A DNA stretch of 46,258 nt, taken from Alphaproteobacteria bacterium MarineAlpha3_Bin2. Its GTDB lineage: Bacteria; Pseudomonadota; Alphaproteobacteria; Rhodospirillales; Casp-alpha2. The stretch covers positions 1 to 46,258 of the forward strand of contig PTLL01000011.1 of the NCBI GenBank assembly GCA_002938315.1. Reading direction: 5' to 3'. Below, in pieces: positions 1 through 7,515 of this stretch (within the stretch, counting starts at the first letter, position 1; each line of letters starts with the position of its first letter). The translations under genes were made by a program, and so were the position numbers. The notes beneath the pieces are model-generated. The model saw nothing but the letters and a program-made list of their open reading frames with translations, ran no database searches and was not told the origin of the DNA.

Positions 1-141
1 ACACCAGGATCCCGGCACCTGGAAGGCGATTTCATCATCGCCACGGCGGTCGAAAGGCCAATCATTGCTTTCGACCAATTGTTCGACGATGTCCAGTGGA
101 TTGGACGATAGGGTTTCGTGGTGGAAACTAAGTGATGCCAT
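1..141 (-). CDS. YbjN domain-containing protein, N-terminal part (cut by window edge)
   Basis: Reading leftward from an ATG at 141 gives 47 codons that stay open to the window edge, so only the N-terminus is present. The peptide contains NPLDIVEQLVESNDWPFDR and then a GDDEIAFQVPGSWC segment. This is how the alphaproteobacterial YbjN-like proteins (type III chaperone-like fold) begin, as I remember the family. A good Shine-Dalgarno (GGGGGAAC on the minus strand) sits just before the ATG. The gene follows ubiK on the same strand, an order common in alphaproteobacteria, where proC often comes next. The molecular function of the family is not settled. The family call rests on 47 residues. Confidence 0.7.
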   Translation of the reverse strand, partial: MASLSFHHETLSSNPLDIVEQLVESNDWPFDRRGDDEIAFQVPGSWC

Positions 142-186
142 GCCCGTTCCCCCAGTTAGCGGCAGCTCATCTATATATGGTAGTCA

Positions 187-230
187 CTACAAAATATTGT
201 AGAGCAGCCTCAAATCTACACAAGGTGTAG
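187..230. promoter_or_regulatory. Pair of related palindromes upstream of the ybjN-like gene
   Basis: Two short inverted repeats share the same half-site. The first is CTACAA-AATA-TTGTAG (187-202) and the second CTACAC-AAG-GTGTAG (216-230), centres about 28-29 bp apart. They lie 46-89 bp upstream of the leftward ybjN-like start and within the gap after ubiK. Repeated half-sites of this kind suggest an operator for a dimeric regulator. They could also be small RNA hairpins. The regulator is unknown. Confidence 0.4.
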
Positions 231-332
231 TCTGCCCGAAGCCAGACTCGGGCGCAAGAGTCGGTTGCCCAGGAACTAAAATTTATTGTGGATAAGCCCC
301 GGCGTAGGACATGCGGAAGGGAAGGCGTTGGT

Positions 333-698
333 TCAGGTTTTTTTGCCTGTCTTGCGGGCGGGCCTTTTCGCTTTGGCGGTTTTTTTAGCGCTAGGCTTGG
401 CCTTTGCCCGGGCCTTCGGCTTGGCTTTTAACTTGGCTGGGGCGGCAGGCTTCAGCCCCAGCTTCTTTTCCAGGGCCCGGACTCTTTTCTCAAGCGCTTC
501 CTGCTCAATGCGGGCTTTGGCGGCGACCGCCTTGACGGCGTCGAATTCGTCCCGGGGAACTAGGTCCGCATTTACCAACAAGCGTTCGATCTGCTGGCGC
601 GCCAATCCTTCGATCTCGGCTTTGACGCCACTGAGGGTCGACGCCGCGCCACCCGCGACTTTTGCAAAATCATCAAAAAATCTTCCGCGTGTCTGCAT
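333..698 (-). CDS. ubiK: Accessory factor UbiK family protein
   Basis: This 121-residue protein starts MQTRGRFFDDFAKVAGGAAS and belongs to the BMFP/UbiK (YqiC) family. The family assists the ubiquinone biosynthesis complex; that role is known from Escherichia coli and inferred here. Residues about 1-60 form the conserved helical part (FDDFAKVAGG, LVPRDEFDAVK), followed by a coiled coil (about 55-80). The C-terminal 40 residues are a Lys/Ala/Pro-rich basic tail (KAKPKARAKAKPSAKK), longer and more basic than in enterobacteria. The ATG at 698 is chosen over an upstream in-frame ATG because AGGAG lies directly before it and it matches the family start. A promoter lies at 736-764. ybjN follows on the same strand. 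Confidence 0.88.
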   Translation of the reverse strand: MQTRGRFFDDFAKVAGGAASTLSGVKAEIEGLARQQIERLLVNADLVPRDEFDAVKAVAAKARIEQEALEKRVRALEKKLGLKPAAPAKLKAKPKARAKAKPSAKKTAKAKRPARKTGKKT

Positions 699-735
699 CG
701 GGATAACTCCTGTTGGAAGCGCAAACGATGCATGT

Positions 736-764
736 ATTATGTTCCTGGCGGGACCTCGGCGCAA
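736..764 (-). promoter_or_regulatory. Candidate sigma70-type promoter for ubiK
   Basis: On the minus strand TTGCGC (764-759) and CATAAT (741-736) are separated by 17 bp, close to the housekeeping consensus. It lies about 40 bp upstream of the ubiK ATG and is back to back with the hldD promoter at 775-803. Confidence 0.5.
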
Positions 765-774
765 CGTCTGAACC

Positions 775-803
775 TTGCGGCTTTCGCGCCTGAGCCATAT
801 AAG
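775..803 (+). promoter_or_regulatory. Candidate sigma70-type promoter for hldD
   Basis: TTGCGG (775-780) and TATAAG (798-803) are separated by 17 bp. Transcription would begin near 810, which supports the ATG at 831 as the hldD start and argues against the in-frame ATG at 732 upstream of it. Confidence 0.55.
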
Positions 804-830
804 ACTCTGCATTCAAAGCGGGATGGTGCG

Positions 831-1817
831 ATGTACGTAGTTACCGGCGGGGCCGGATTCATAGGCTCTAATATCGTTTGGGCGTTGGAACAGGGTGGCT
901 TGGGCAAGGTCATCGTTTGCGACCGGCTGGGCGAAGGCGATAAATGGCGCAACATCGCAAATCGCGATCTGGCCGATATTGTGGCGCCGGATGACGTGTT
1001 CGAATTTCTTGAGGACAATGCCTCCAACGTCGAAGCGGTCATCCACATGGGCGCCATATCGTCGACCACCGAAACCGACGCCGATCTGATTATCAACAAC
1101 AATTTCCATATGTCCGTCCATTTATGGCAATGGTGCACCCAGCATCGGGTTCGCTTTATTTATGCGTCGAGCGCCGCCACCTACGGCGACGGCGGCCAAG
1201 GCTTCGACGATGACGGTTCGGTTGCGGCGCTTTCCGGGTTGAGGCCGCTAAACGCCTATGGCTGGAGCAAGCATCTGTTCGACCGCCGGGTCGCCCGCAT
1301 GAACGCCGACCAGGAACCGCGGCCGCCGCAATGGGCGGGACTGAAATTCTTCAATGTCTACGGCCCCAACGAATATCATAAGGACCGGATGCGCAGCGTC
1401 GTTTCCCAAGTCTACCCGAATGCCCGGGATGGCAAGCCGGCGGTGCTCTATAAATCCCACCACCCGGATTACCCCGACGGCGGCCAGCTTCGCGATTTCG
1501 TTTGGATCGGCGATTGTATCGATATCATCGTGTGGCTGTTGGCGACGCCCAACGTCAACGGGCTGTTCAATTGCGGCACCGGCAAGGCGCGCAGTTTTGA
1601 AGACCTGACCAAGGCGGTGTTTGGGGCTTTAGGCAAAAAGCCGGATATCACCTATATCGACACGCCGGTAGAAATTCGCGCTAAATATCAATACTTCACC
1701 GAGGCCAAAATGGACCGGCTGCACGCCGCCGGGTACGACAAGCCATTCACGGCCCTGGAAGACGGTGTCGAGGAATACGTCAAAAGCTTCCTGGATGCCG
1801 ACGACCCCTTTCGATGA
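831..1817 (+). CDS. hldD: ADP-L-glycero-D-manno-heptose-6-epimerase
   Basis: A 328-residue short-chain dehydrogenase-type epimerase that converts ADP-D-glycero-D-manno-heptose to the L-glycero form for the LPS inner core. The NADP-binding Rossmann motif TGGAGFIGSN is at residues 5-14. The catalytic serine region is YASSAATYGDG (111-121) and the YxxxK pair is Y143/K147. The HldD-specific stretch FNVYGPNEYHKDRM lies at about 174-187. Length and motifs fit the family throughout. The start at 831 fits both the family start and the promoter at 775-803, although the Shine-Dalgarno (GGGATGG) is weak. It is the first gene of a rightward block with lgt 46 bp downstream, so envelope biogenesis is the theme. 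Confidence 0.9.
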   Translation: MYVVTGGAGFIGSNIVWALEQGGLGKVIVCDRLGEGDKWRNIANRDLADIVAPDDVFEFLEDNASNVEAVIHMGAISSTTETDADLIINNNFHMSVHLWQWCTQHRVRFIYASSAATYGDGGQGFDDDGSVAALSGLRPLNAYGWSKHLFDRRVARMNADQEPRPPQWAGLKFFNVYGPNEYHKDRMRSVVSQVYPNARDGKPAVLYKSHHPDYPDGGQLRDFVWIGDCIDIIVWLLATPNVNGLFNCGTGKARSFEDLTKAVFGALGKKPDITYIDTPVEIRAKYQYFTEAKMDRLHAAGYDKPFTALEDGVEEYVKSFLDADDPFR

Positions 1818-1863
1818 TCCGTATTTTTAACAGGGTCGCTCTTACCGCCCTGGATACCTGTCC

Positions 1864-2658
1864 ATGACCTTCGTCATCCCTTTTCCCGCCATCGACCCGG
1901 TGCTTATCAGCTTCGGGCCTGTGGCGATCCACTGGTATTCGCTGGCCTATATCGCCGGGCTGGTACTGGGTTGGAGGTTATTGCGCCGCATGGTCCTGCG
2001 GACCCCCGACGTGGCGGGGCAGGCCGATACCGATGATTATCTGGTGTGGGCGACCCTGGGCGTGATCCTGGGGGGGCGCATGGGCTATGTGCTGTTTTAC
2101 AATGCCGCTACCTACCTGAATGATCCGCTATCCATCTTTGCGGTGTGGCAGGGCGGAATGTCGTTTCACGGCGGACTTGGGGGCGTTATCGTGGCGACCA
2201 TCGTTTTTTGCCGGCGCCGGGGCATTGATCTTTGGTTGTTTTCCGACCGCGTTGCCTGCGTGGCGCCGATCGGGCTGTTTTTCGGCCGGCTTGCCAATTT
2301 CATTAACGGCGAATTGTTCGGGCGCGTCACCGATGTATCGTGGGCGGTGGTCTTTCCCCGTGGTGGGCCGGACCCTCGTCATCCCAGCCAAATCTACGAA
2401 GCCTTGGGCGAAGGGGTGTTGTTGTTCGCGGTGCTGATGTGGCTGGCCCGAAGCGAGCCGCTGCGCCGCCGCCCCGGCTTGCTGACCGGCGTTTTCATGG
2501 CTGGGTATGGGGGGGTGAGGACCGTGGTCGAACTGTTCCGCCAACCGGATGCGCATATCGGTTTCCTGAGTTTCGGTTCCACCACTGGACAATGGTTGTC
2601 GGTACCGTTGATTTTGGCCGGTTTGTTCCTGATCTTCCGCGCCAAGCCGGGGAAATAG
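1864..2658 (+). CDS. lgt: Prolipoprotein diacylglyceryl transferase
   Basis: A 264-residue polytopic inner-membrane enzyme that transfers diacylglycerol from phosphatidylglycerol to the lipobox cysteine of prolipoproteins. The Lgt signature GRLANFINGELFGR is at residues 141-154. GGMSFHGG (97-104) contains the conserved histidine H102. HPSQIYEA (173-180) precedes the last membrane segments. About seven hydrophobic segments are visible, as expected. The first, IHWYSLAYIAGLVLGW, covers residues 22-37. The downstream methyltransferase begins 6 bp after the stop, so the two are surely co-transcribed. The unrecognised lipoprotein at 4632 is a nearby potential substrate. Confidence 0.95.
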   Translation: MTFVIPFPAIDPVLISFGPVAIHWYSLAYIAGLVLGWRLLRRMVLRTPDVAGQADTDDYLVWATLGVILGGRMGYVLFYNAATYLNDPLSIFAVWQGGMSFHGGLGGVIVATIVFCRRRGIDLWLFSDRVACVAPIGLFFGRLANFINGELFGRVTDVSWAVVFPRGGPDPRHPSQIYEALGEGVLLFAVLMWLARSEPLRRRPGLLTGVFMAGYGGVRTVVELFRQPDAHIGFLSFGSTTGQWLSVPLILAGLFLIFRAKPGK

Positions 2659-2664
2659 ACCCCG

Positions 2665-3756
2665 ATGCCGACCTTGCGCGACCACCTCAGACGCCGAATT
2701 GCCGAGGAAGGGTCGATCACCGTCGCCGATTACATGGGCGACGTGTTGGGCCATTCCCGCCTCGGGTATTACATGAGCGGCGATCCCTTCGGCCGTGAGG
2801 GCGATTTCATCACCGCGCCTGAAATCAGCCAGATGTTCGGCGAGTTGATTGGGGTGTGGTGCGCCGTCCAATGGCGGGCCATGGGCGAACCGCCGACGGT
2901 TAACCTGGTCGAACTGGGGCCTGGCCGGGGCACCTTGATGGCGGATGTGCTGCGGGCGGGGCGTGGGGCCGAGGGATTTTTGGAATCGATCGCGCTCAGC
3001 CTGGTCGAAATCAGTCCGGTGTTGAAAGGCCTTCAAGAGGAGACCTTGCTTGGCGCCGGTGATGTTCGCAGCATCCAATCGCTTCGTTGGCTGAGCGATT
3101 TTACCAAGGTCCCTGACGGGCCTCTCCTGGTGATCGCCAATGAATTCCTGGATGCGTTGCCGGTGCATCAATTCCAGATGACCCCGGAAGGCTGGCGCGA
3201 ACGTTTGGTCGGCCTTGATGCAGAGGAATTCCAATTCACCCTTTGCGGGACCGCGCCCATGGAAGGCATGATCCATTCCGGTCATGAGGACGCCGAAGAC
3301 GGGGCTTTTATGGAAGTCCGCCCGGCAGCATTGACCTTGATCCGGGATTTAGCCGGGCGATTAAGCCGCCAACCCGGTTCCGCCTTATTTATTGATTATG
3401 GCCATGGCCAAACCGCTTTGGGAGATACATTTCAAGCCGTTAAGGGCCATCAATACCAAGACCCGCTGGATGACCCGGGCATGGCTGATCTTACCGCCCA
3501 CGTCGATTTCGGGGTTTTGGGTACGGCCGCGTCCGATACCGGTGGGGTGGTTTTTGGCCCGGTTTCCCAAGGGAATTTTTTAAATAGCCTCGGCATCGGT
3601 ATCCGCGCCGAGGCCCTGGCGACGGCGTCACCGGCGCATAAACAGGAAATCATGGCCGGTTTACATCGATTGACGTCCGACGACGCCATGGGACGGTTGT
3701 TCAAGGTGATGGCGCTGACCAGTCCGGGTATGGCATCCCCGGAGGGATTCGAGTAA
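2665..3756 (+). CDS. MidA/NDUFAF7-family SAM-dependent methyltransferase
   Basis: A 363-residue class I methyltransferase of the family that includes mitochondrial NDUFAF7/MidA (DUF185), which methylates an arginine of a complex I subunit. The bacterial target is inferred, not shown. The SAM-binding motif VELGPGRGT is at residues 82-90 and the family motif ANEFLDALP at 158-166. The N-terminal ITVADYMGDVLG and YYMSGDPFGREGDFITAPEIS (35-55) are also typical. It starts 6 bp after the lgt stop, and the Shine-Dalgarno lies inside the end of lgt. The order lgt-midA-pgeF is common in alphaproteobacteria. Confidence 0.9.
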   Translation: MPTLRDHLRRRIAEEGSITVADYMGDVLGHSRLGYYMSGDPFGREGDFITAPEISQMFGELIGVWCAVQWRAMGEPPTVNLVELGPGRGTLMADVLRAGRGAEGFLESIALSLVEISPVLKGLQEETLLGAGDVRSIQSLRWLSDFTKVPDGPLLVIANEFLDALPVHQFQMTPEGWRERLVGLDAEEFQFTLCGTAPMEGMIHSGHEDAEDGAFMEVRPAALTLIRDLAGRLSRQPGSALFIDYGHGQTALGDTFQAVKGHQYQDPLDDPGMADLTAHVDFGVLGTAASDTGGVVFGPVSQGNFLNSLGIGIRAEALATASPAHKQEIMAGLHRLTSDDAMGRLFKVMALTSPGMASPEGFE

Positions 3757-3785
3757 GAGAATCTGATAAGATAATTAAAGACACG

Positions 3786-4553
3786 ATGATTATCACCGAA
3801 ACGCTTAAACAGTCCGACCGCGTTCGCCACGCTTTTTTCTCCCGCCAGGGCGGCATCAGCGAGGGCATTTTTGCCTCTCTCAATTGCGGGTTCGGTTCCG
3901 GGGACAACCCGGACCATATTGCCGCAAATCGCGCCAACGCGATGAAGCGGCTGGACCTGGACGAGGGTGCTTTGTTGACCCTGTATCAGGTTCATTCGGC
4001 CAAGGCGGTGGTTGTCGATACGCCCTGGAAACCCGGGGAGGCGCCTCAGGCCGACGCCGCCGTCACTAAGATTCCTGGGATTGCTCTAGGGATCTTGAGC
4101 GCCGATTGCGCCCCGGTGTTGCTGGCCGATGCCGCCACCGGCGTCATCGGCGCCGCCCATGCCGGTTGGAAAGGCGCCTTGGGGGGCATCGTCGAAGCCG
4201 CAGTGGACGCCATGACCGGCCTCGGCGCAAAGAAGGATCAGATTCAGGCCGCCATCGGGCCTTGTATTCAGCAAGCTTCCTATGAGGTCGGGGCGGAATT
4301 CCGTGTCCGTTTTATGGACGATGACCCCACCAACCGGGAATTTTTCATCGCCTCCTCCAGAGACGGGCATTTCATGTTTGATCTGCCGGCCTTCCTAGGC
4401 CGGCAATTTGATACCCTGGGTGTCGCTTATGAGACGTTGGGGCTAGACACCTGTGCGGATGAAGTCCGATTTTTCAGTTACCGCCGGGCGACACAGCGCC
4501 GGGAAAAAGATTACGGCCGGGGCTTGGCGTCGATCTTGTTGAGGGAGGGTTGA
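3786..4553 (+). CDS. pgeF: Peptidoglycan editing factor PgeF (YfiH/DUF152 family)
   Basis: A 255-residue YfiH-family protein. Family members have been described as purine nucleoside phosphorylases/deaminases with a bound metal, and in E. coli as a factor that keeps wrong amino acids out of muropeptides. The metal site is complete: H70 (YQVHS), C108 (SADCAP) and H125 (AAHAGWKG), with AIGPCIQ (157-162) as a further signature. The C-terminus DTCADEVRFFSYRR is canonical. It lies 29 bp after the methyltransferase, in the same operon. A tiny ORF begins 3 bp after its stop. Confidence 0.92.
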   Translation: MIITETLKQSDRVRHAFFSRQGGISEGIFASLNCGFGSGDNPDHIAANRANAMKRLDLDEGALLTLYQVHSAKAVVVDTPWKPGEAPQADAAVTKIPGIALGILSADCAPVLLADAATGVIGAAHAGWKGALGGIVEAAVDAMTGLGAKKDQIQAAIGPCIQQASYEVGAEFRVRFMDDDPTNREFFIASSRDGHFMFDLPAFLGRQFDTLGVAYETLGLDTCADEVRFFSYRRATQRREKDYGRGLASILLREG

Positions 4554-4556
4554 GTC

Positions 4557-4625
4557 ATGCCCCATATTTTTATCCTGGCGGCAGTCCTAATTCTTGGGCT
4601 CATGATTTCTTGCGCGATAATGTAG
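4557..4625 (+). CDS. Possible 22-residue hydrophobic peptide between pgeF and the lipoprotein gene
   Basis: ATG at 4557, preceded at ideal distance by GAGGGAGGG (4541-4549), opens a 22-codon frame ending in TAG at 4623-4625. The peptide (MPHIFILAAVLILGLMISCA...) is one hydrophobic segment. The stop lies 6 bp before the lipoprotein ATG. It may be a small membrane peptide or only a coupling ORF that carries ribosomes to the next start, whose own Shine-Dalgarno is badly spaced. No homology can be judged at this length. Confidence 0.35.
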   Translation: MPHIFILAAVLILGLMISCAIM

Positions 4626-4631
4626 GGGTTG

Positions 4632-5639
4632 ATGGGGAAACGATTTAATCCTGCCTTTAGAATCTTGGCATTGGCATTGATGGCTTTGTCGGTGGCGGCT
4701 TGCGGGCCGTTGCCCAGGCCGTTCAAAACCGCCGCCGAAGCACCGCCCAATCCGCTGGTAATTGAAGCGGCGGCCCTGGGCGTTTGGGTCCAGCCCTTGG
4801 ACGGCACTTCGCTGCCGATGTCAAAACTGCTTGGCGAATCCATTGTTGAGGGATTTAAGCGTCTGGGTATCCGCGCAACCCAGAACGAAAGCACCAACAG
4901 CCGCTATCAGCTTAAGGGCAAGGCCAAACTCAACCAGGATGACCCATCGATTCCCTATGTCATGGTCATCGAATGGACCCTGTTCGACTTCGATGGCAAT
5001 ATAATCGGCATTGCAAATGAAGGCGTACCGGGCAGCCGTAAGGAATGGGACTTCGGTTCGCCCATGGTCATTACCGAAATCGGCAACAGTGCGCCGGCAT
5101 TGATTGCCGCCATGATTGGCGATGATGAAAAAGCCCTGGAACCGGCGCGCCCGCTGTTGGCCGGACTTTGGATCGACCCGATAGAACATGCCCCCGGCGA
5201 TGGCGATATTTCGCTGACCCGGGCGATCAAAATCGCCATCAAGGGCGCCGGCGTCAATCTCGCCCGAGACCGTGGCCACGCGGAGTTTGTTCTCCGGGGC
5301 CGGGTCAGCCTGGACCCACCCATCGACGGGCTTGAACGGGTCGAAATCGTCTGGTCGGTTCTGACCTCGGACGGGCGTGAAATCGGCATCGCGAGACAGG
5401 AAAATCTGGTCGAGGTAGGGACCTTTTCCGGAGCCTGGGGGGAGGTCGCCCCCATTGTAGCCGCCGCCGCGTTGAAGGGAATCGAAGGTATCATTCAGGT
5501 CGCAAGGGCGTCTCCTCACCGCCTCGGCCCGTCGGCCAAGGTGCTCAAGACGAATATTCCTTTAAGCGGCGGACAGGCCCTTTTACCACCACCCCGGCTG
5601 GAATTGGAAGGCCTGCAGCCGAAGCCAAAAAGCAAGTAA
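4632..5639 (+). CDS. Putative lipoprotein of unknown function
   Basis: A 335-residue protein with a clear lipoprotein signal: basic MGKRFNPAFR, a hydrophobic core, then lipobox VAAC with the cysteine at residue 24. The mature part has two similar halves. Each carries a phrase of the type 'IEW/VEIVWSVL...G.EIGIA' (MVIEWTLFDFDGNIIGIANEG near 114 and VEIVWSVLTSDGREIGIARQE near 235), which suggests an internal duplication. The C-terminus is Pro-rich. I do not recognise a named family. It closes the lgt-midA-pgeF block and would be lipidated by the Lgt encoded upstream. The ATG at 4632 is preferred to the adjoining TTG at 4629, which would leave no room for AGGGG (4624-4628). Confidence 0.75.
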   Translation: MGKRFNPAFRILALALMALSVAACGPLPRPFKTAAEAPPNPLVIEAAALGVWVQPLDGTSLPMSKLLGESIVEGFKRLGIRATQNESTNSRYQLKGKAKLNQDDPSIPYVMVIEWTLFDFDGNIIGIANEGVPGSRKEWDFGSPMVITEIGNSAPALIAAMIGDDEKALEPARPLLAGLWIDPIEHAPGDGDISLTRAIKIAIKGAGVNLARDRGHAEFVLRGRVSLDPPIDGLERVEIVWSVLTSDGREIGIARQENLVEVGTFSGAWGEVAPIVAAAALKGIEGIIQVARASPHRLGPSAKVLKTNIPLSGGQALLPPPRLELEGLQPKPKSK

Positions 5640-6173
5640 AATTAGATCATTAAACATCTTTTTCTCGATTGGTGTAAGACCTCCCGTAGCCTTCCATTGC
5701 CGTTCGTCGGCACCGGGGGCGGCGCTTTTTTGAGCTGCCGATTCCCCTTTTTAAGTGAAATCGGACCCCCATTTTGGTAGATTCAAATGGGCAGAGCGAT
5801 TCGCGGTCCAGCGTCGCCGGAAACGGTGCCAATGGCCTTAGCGGTTGAATTGAAATGGCGTTCTGGGCGCCGGGGTTAGAACTGATGGGCTTGTCTTGAA
5901 AAAAGGTAATCCTTTCCTGGCAGGGCCCTAGGCGGGTGGCGGAAATTGTTTCCAGCGCTGCGATCACCGGCATTCAGGAACTGTTCGGCATCGAAAAGAA
6001 GCAATCGTTCCGGCGCACCAAGGAACCAAAATTTTCCGGCAGAACGGATGTGCCCCGGGTTCCGGGCCGTGCCTTGCCGCCACCGAGATGACAAACTTTT
6101 TTCCACATTTACAGGGATAGGGCAGACTGTTAGATACTATCCTCCAACCCGGACGGAGTAATCTATATTAGCC
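5640..6173 (+). other. 534-bp intergenic region before prs
   Basis: No convincing gene, tRNA or repeat is seen. A leftward frame of about 107 codons (5650-5973) has no recognisable features or Shine-Dalgarno. A rightward stretch without stops (about 5905-6090) lacks a start codon. The last 66 bp hold the prs promoter. The region may hold a decayed gene, but nothing can be named. Confidence 0.4.
6108..6136 (+). promoter_or_regulatory. Candidate promoter for prs
   Basis: TTTACA (6108-6113), 17 bp, TAGATA (6131-6136). The spacing is good but the -10 box is weak. The only purine-rich Shine-Dalgarno-like sequence, GGACGGAG (6151-6158 area), lies about 16 bp before the ATG, further than usual. Confidence 0.35.
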
Positions 6174-7106
6174 ATGAAAATTCTTGCCGGTAACAGTAAT
6201 CGGCCTCTTGCCGAGGCAATTTCCGCTTGCATCAATCTGCCATTGACCAAAGCCAGCATACGCCGGTTTTCGGACATGGAAGTGTTCGTCGAGATTGAGG
6301 AAAATGTCCGTGGCGAAGACGTATTCGTCATCCAGTCAACGTCCTATCCCACCAATGACAATCTGATGGAACTGCTGATCAGCCTGGACGCCCTGAAGCG
6401 CGGCTCGGCCAGGCGCATTACCGCGGTTATTCCCTATTTCGGCTATGCCCGCCAGGATCGCAAATCGGGGCCCAGAACCCCGATTTCCGCCAAGCTGGTC
6501 GCCAATCTTATCACCGAGGCCGGCGCCGACCGAGTGCTGACCATGGACCTGCATGCCGGCCAAATTCAGGGTTTTTTCGACATTCCCACCGATAACCTTT
6601 ACGCCGCCCCGGTGCTGGTGAAGGACATCGAGAGCAAGTTGAACGGCGAAGACCTGGTGATTGTGTCGCCCGACGTCGGCGGTGTGCTCCGCGCTCGCGG
6701 CTTGGCCAAGCGCCTCAACGCCGATCTCGCCATTATCGACAAACGCCGTGAAAAGGCGGGCGTTTCAGAAGTCATGAACATCATCGGCGACGTCAAGGAC
6801 CGCCGTTGTATTTTGGTTGATGATATCGTCGATTCCGCAGGGACCTTGTGTAACGCCGGCGTGGCCTTGATGGATCAGGGCGCGACATCGGTGCATGCCT
6901 ATGTCACCCATGGGGTTCTGTCTGGCGGCGCCGTAGCCCGGGTGTCCGCTTCGCCGATTGAAAAAATGGTGATTACCGACTCGATCCAGGGCACCGAGGC
7001 GGTGCGGGTATCCCATAATATTGAACAATTGACCATTGCCCCCTTGATGGCCGATGCGATCAGCCGAATCAGCGAAGAATCATCTGTTTCCAGCTTGTTC
7101 GACTAG
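6174..7106 (+). CDS. prs: Ribose-phosphate pyrophosphokinase
   Basis: A 310-residue PRPP synthase that makes 5-phosphoribosyl diphosphate from ribose 5-phosphate and ATP for purine, pyrimidine, His, Trp and NAD synthesis. The ATP-loop region [11 protein letters not shown] is at residues 87-97, the [12 protein letters not shown] segment at 124-135, and the PRPP-binding DDIVDSAGT at 216-224. Length and ends match class I bacterial enzymes. The ATG at 6174 gives the usual start ([16 protein letters not shown]) although the Shine-Dalgarno is distant. It is followed by rplY-pth-ychF, a common alphaproteobacterial order. Confidence 0.95.
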   Translation: MKILAGNSNRPLAEAISACINLPLTKASIRRFSDMEVFVEIEENVRGEDVFVIQSTSYPTNDNLMELLISLDALKRGSARRITAVIPYFGYARQDRKSGPRTPISAKLVANLITEAGADRVLTMDLHAGQIQGFFDIPTDNLYAAPVLVKDIESKLNGEDLVIVSPDVGGVLRARGLAKRLNADLAIIDKRREKAGVSEVMNIIGDVKDRRCILVDDIVDSAGTLCNAGVALMDQGATSVHAYVTHGVLSGGAVARVSASPIEKMVITDSIQGTEAVRVSHNIEQLTIAPLMADAISRISEESSVSSLFD

Positions 7107-7138
7107 GTCATGATCTCATAAATGGCGGCGAGCTGTGA

Positions 7139-7254
7139 TCGGCGGATGGCTCGTTACGGAAGGAAGGTGCGCGAAAGCGGGGCCAATCCCCGGTGAGGGT
7201 GCCTGACGTACCGAAATGGGCCTTCCGCCGACCCCTTCGGGGCGCGGTTCTTTT
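7139..7254 (+). ncRNA. Possible structured RNA or 3' UTR element between prs and rplY
   Basis: An outer helix pairs TCGGCGGA (7139-7146) with TCCGCCGA (7224-7231), then after a T-T mismatch GGCTC (7148-7152) with GGGCC (7218-7222). That is 13 pairs, one of them G-U. Inside are TACG/CGTA (7155-7158 with 7207-7210) and a GGGG/CCCC hairpin (7179-7182 with 7188-7191, loop CCAAT). Just downstream CCCC-TTC-GGGG (7232-7242) is followed by CGCGGTTCTTTT, terminator-like, and its outer CCG (7228-7230) overlaps the outer helix. It matches no riboswitch I know. It may simply be the end of the prs transcript. Confidence 0.4.
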
Positions 7255-7408
7255 GCCCACTGGACATCGTCCCGTCGTCGGTCATGATGCTTTGGCATCA
7301 ATCCCTCCTAACTCCTTGCCAGTAAACAAAATGACACACGTCACAGTCGTCGCCATTTATGAGTTCCTGACCTGATCAAAAAAACCGGGAAAACCGGCAC
7401 TTCATTGA

Positions 7409-7437
7409 TTGACCGGACGGACCAAGGCGGGTATGTA
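7409..7437 (+). promoter_or_regulatory. Candidate sigma70-type promoter for rplY-pth-ychF
   Basis: TTGACC (7409-7414), exactly 17 bp, TATGTA (7432-7437). It lies about 80 bp upstream of the rplY ATG and would give a leader containing the hairpin at 7443-7458. Confidence 0.55.
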
Positions 7438-7442
7438 TCCCC

Positions 7443-7458
7443 GGCCTTGAAAAAGGCC
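7443..7458 (+). promoter_or_regulatory. GNRA-capped hairpin at the start of the rplY leader
   Basis: GGCCTT-GAAA-AAGGCC is a perfect 6-bp stem with a GAAA tetraloop, at or just after the expected transcript start, followed by TTTCGG. It could stabilise the 5' end or be part of a leader control structure. No second structure that sequesters the Shine-Dalgarno (AAGGAG before 7516) is obvious. Confidence 0.35.
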
Positions 7459-7515
7459 TTTCGGCTCGGCAGCCACATCAAAAAACGGCGCCGCCCAACC
7501 AAGGAGATTTAAGAA

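Noticed and set aside
187-230. BlaI/CopY-type operator (TACAnnTGTA)
   Set aside because: The spacers between TACA and TGTA are 5 or more bases rather than 2, and no BlaI/CopY-like gene is present.
2128-3285. A 385-codon leftward open frame opposite lgt and the methyltransferase
   Set aside because: Low-complexity Gln/His/Gly-rich shadow translation with no Shine-Dalgarno or domain.
5650-5973. A 107-codon leftward open frame in the prs upstream gap
   Set aside because: No Shine-Dalgarno, domain, or recognisable composition. It is treated as random open sequence.
7139-7260. Cobalamin or other known riboswitch, or SRP RNA (because of GGAAGGAA and GCCCACTGG)
   Set aside because: The B12 box, the SRP core GGAAGCAGC and the surrounding conserved helices are absent, and rplY is not a target of such switches.
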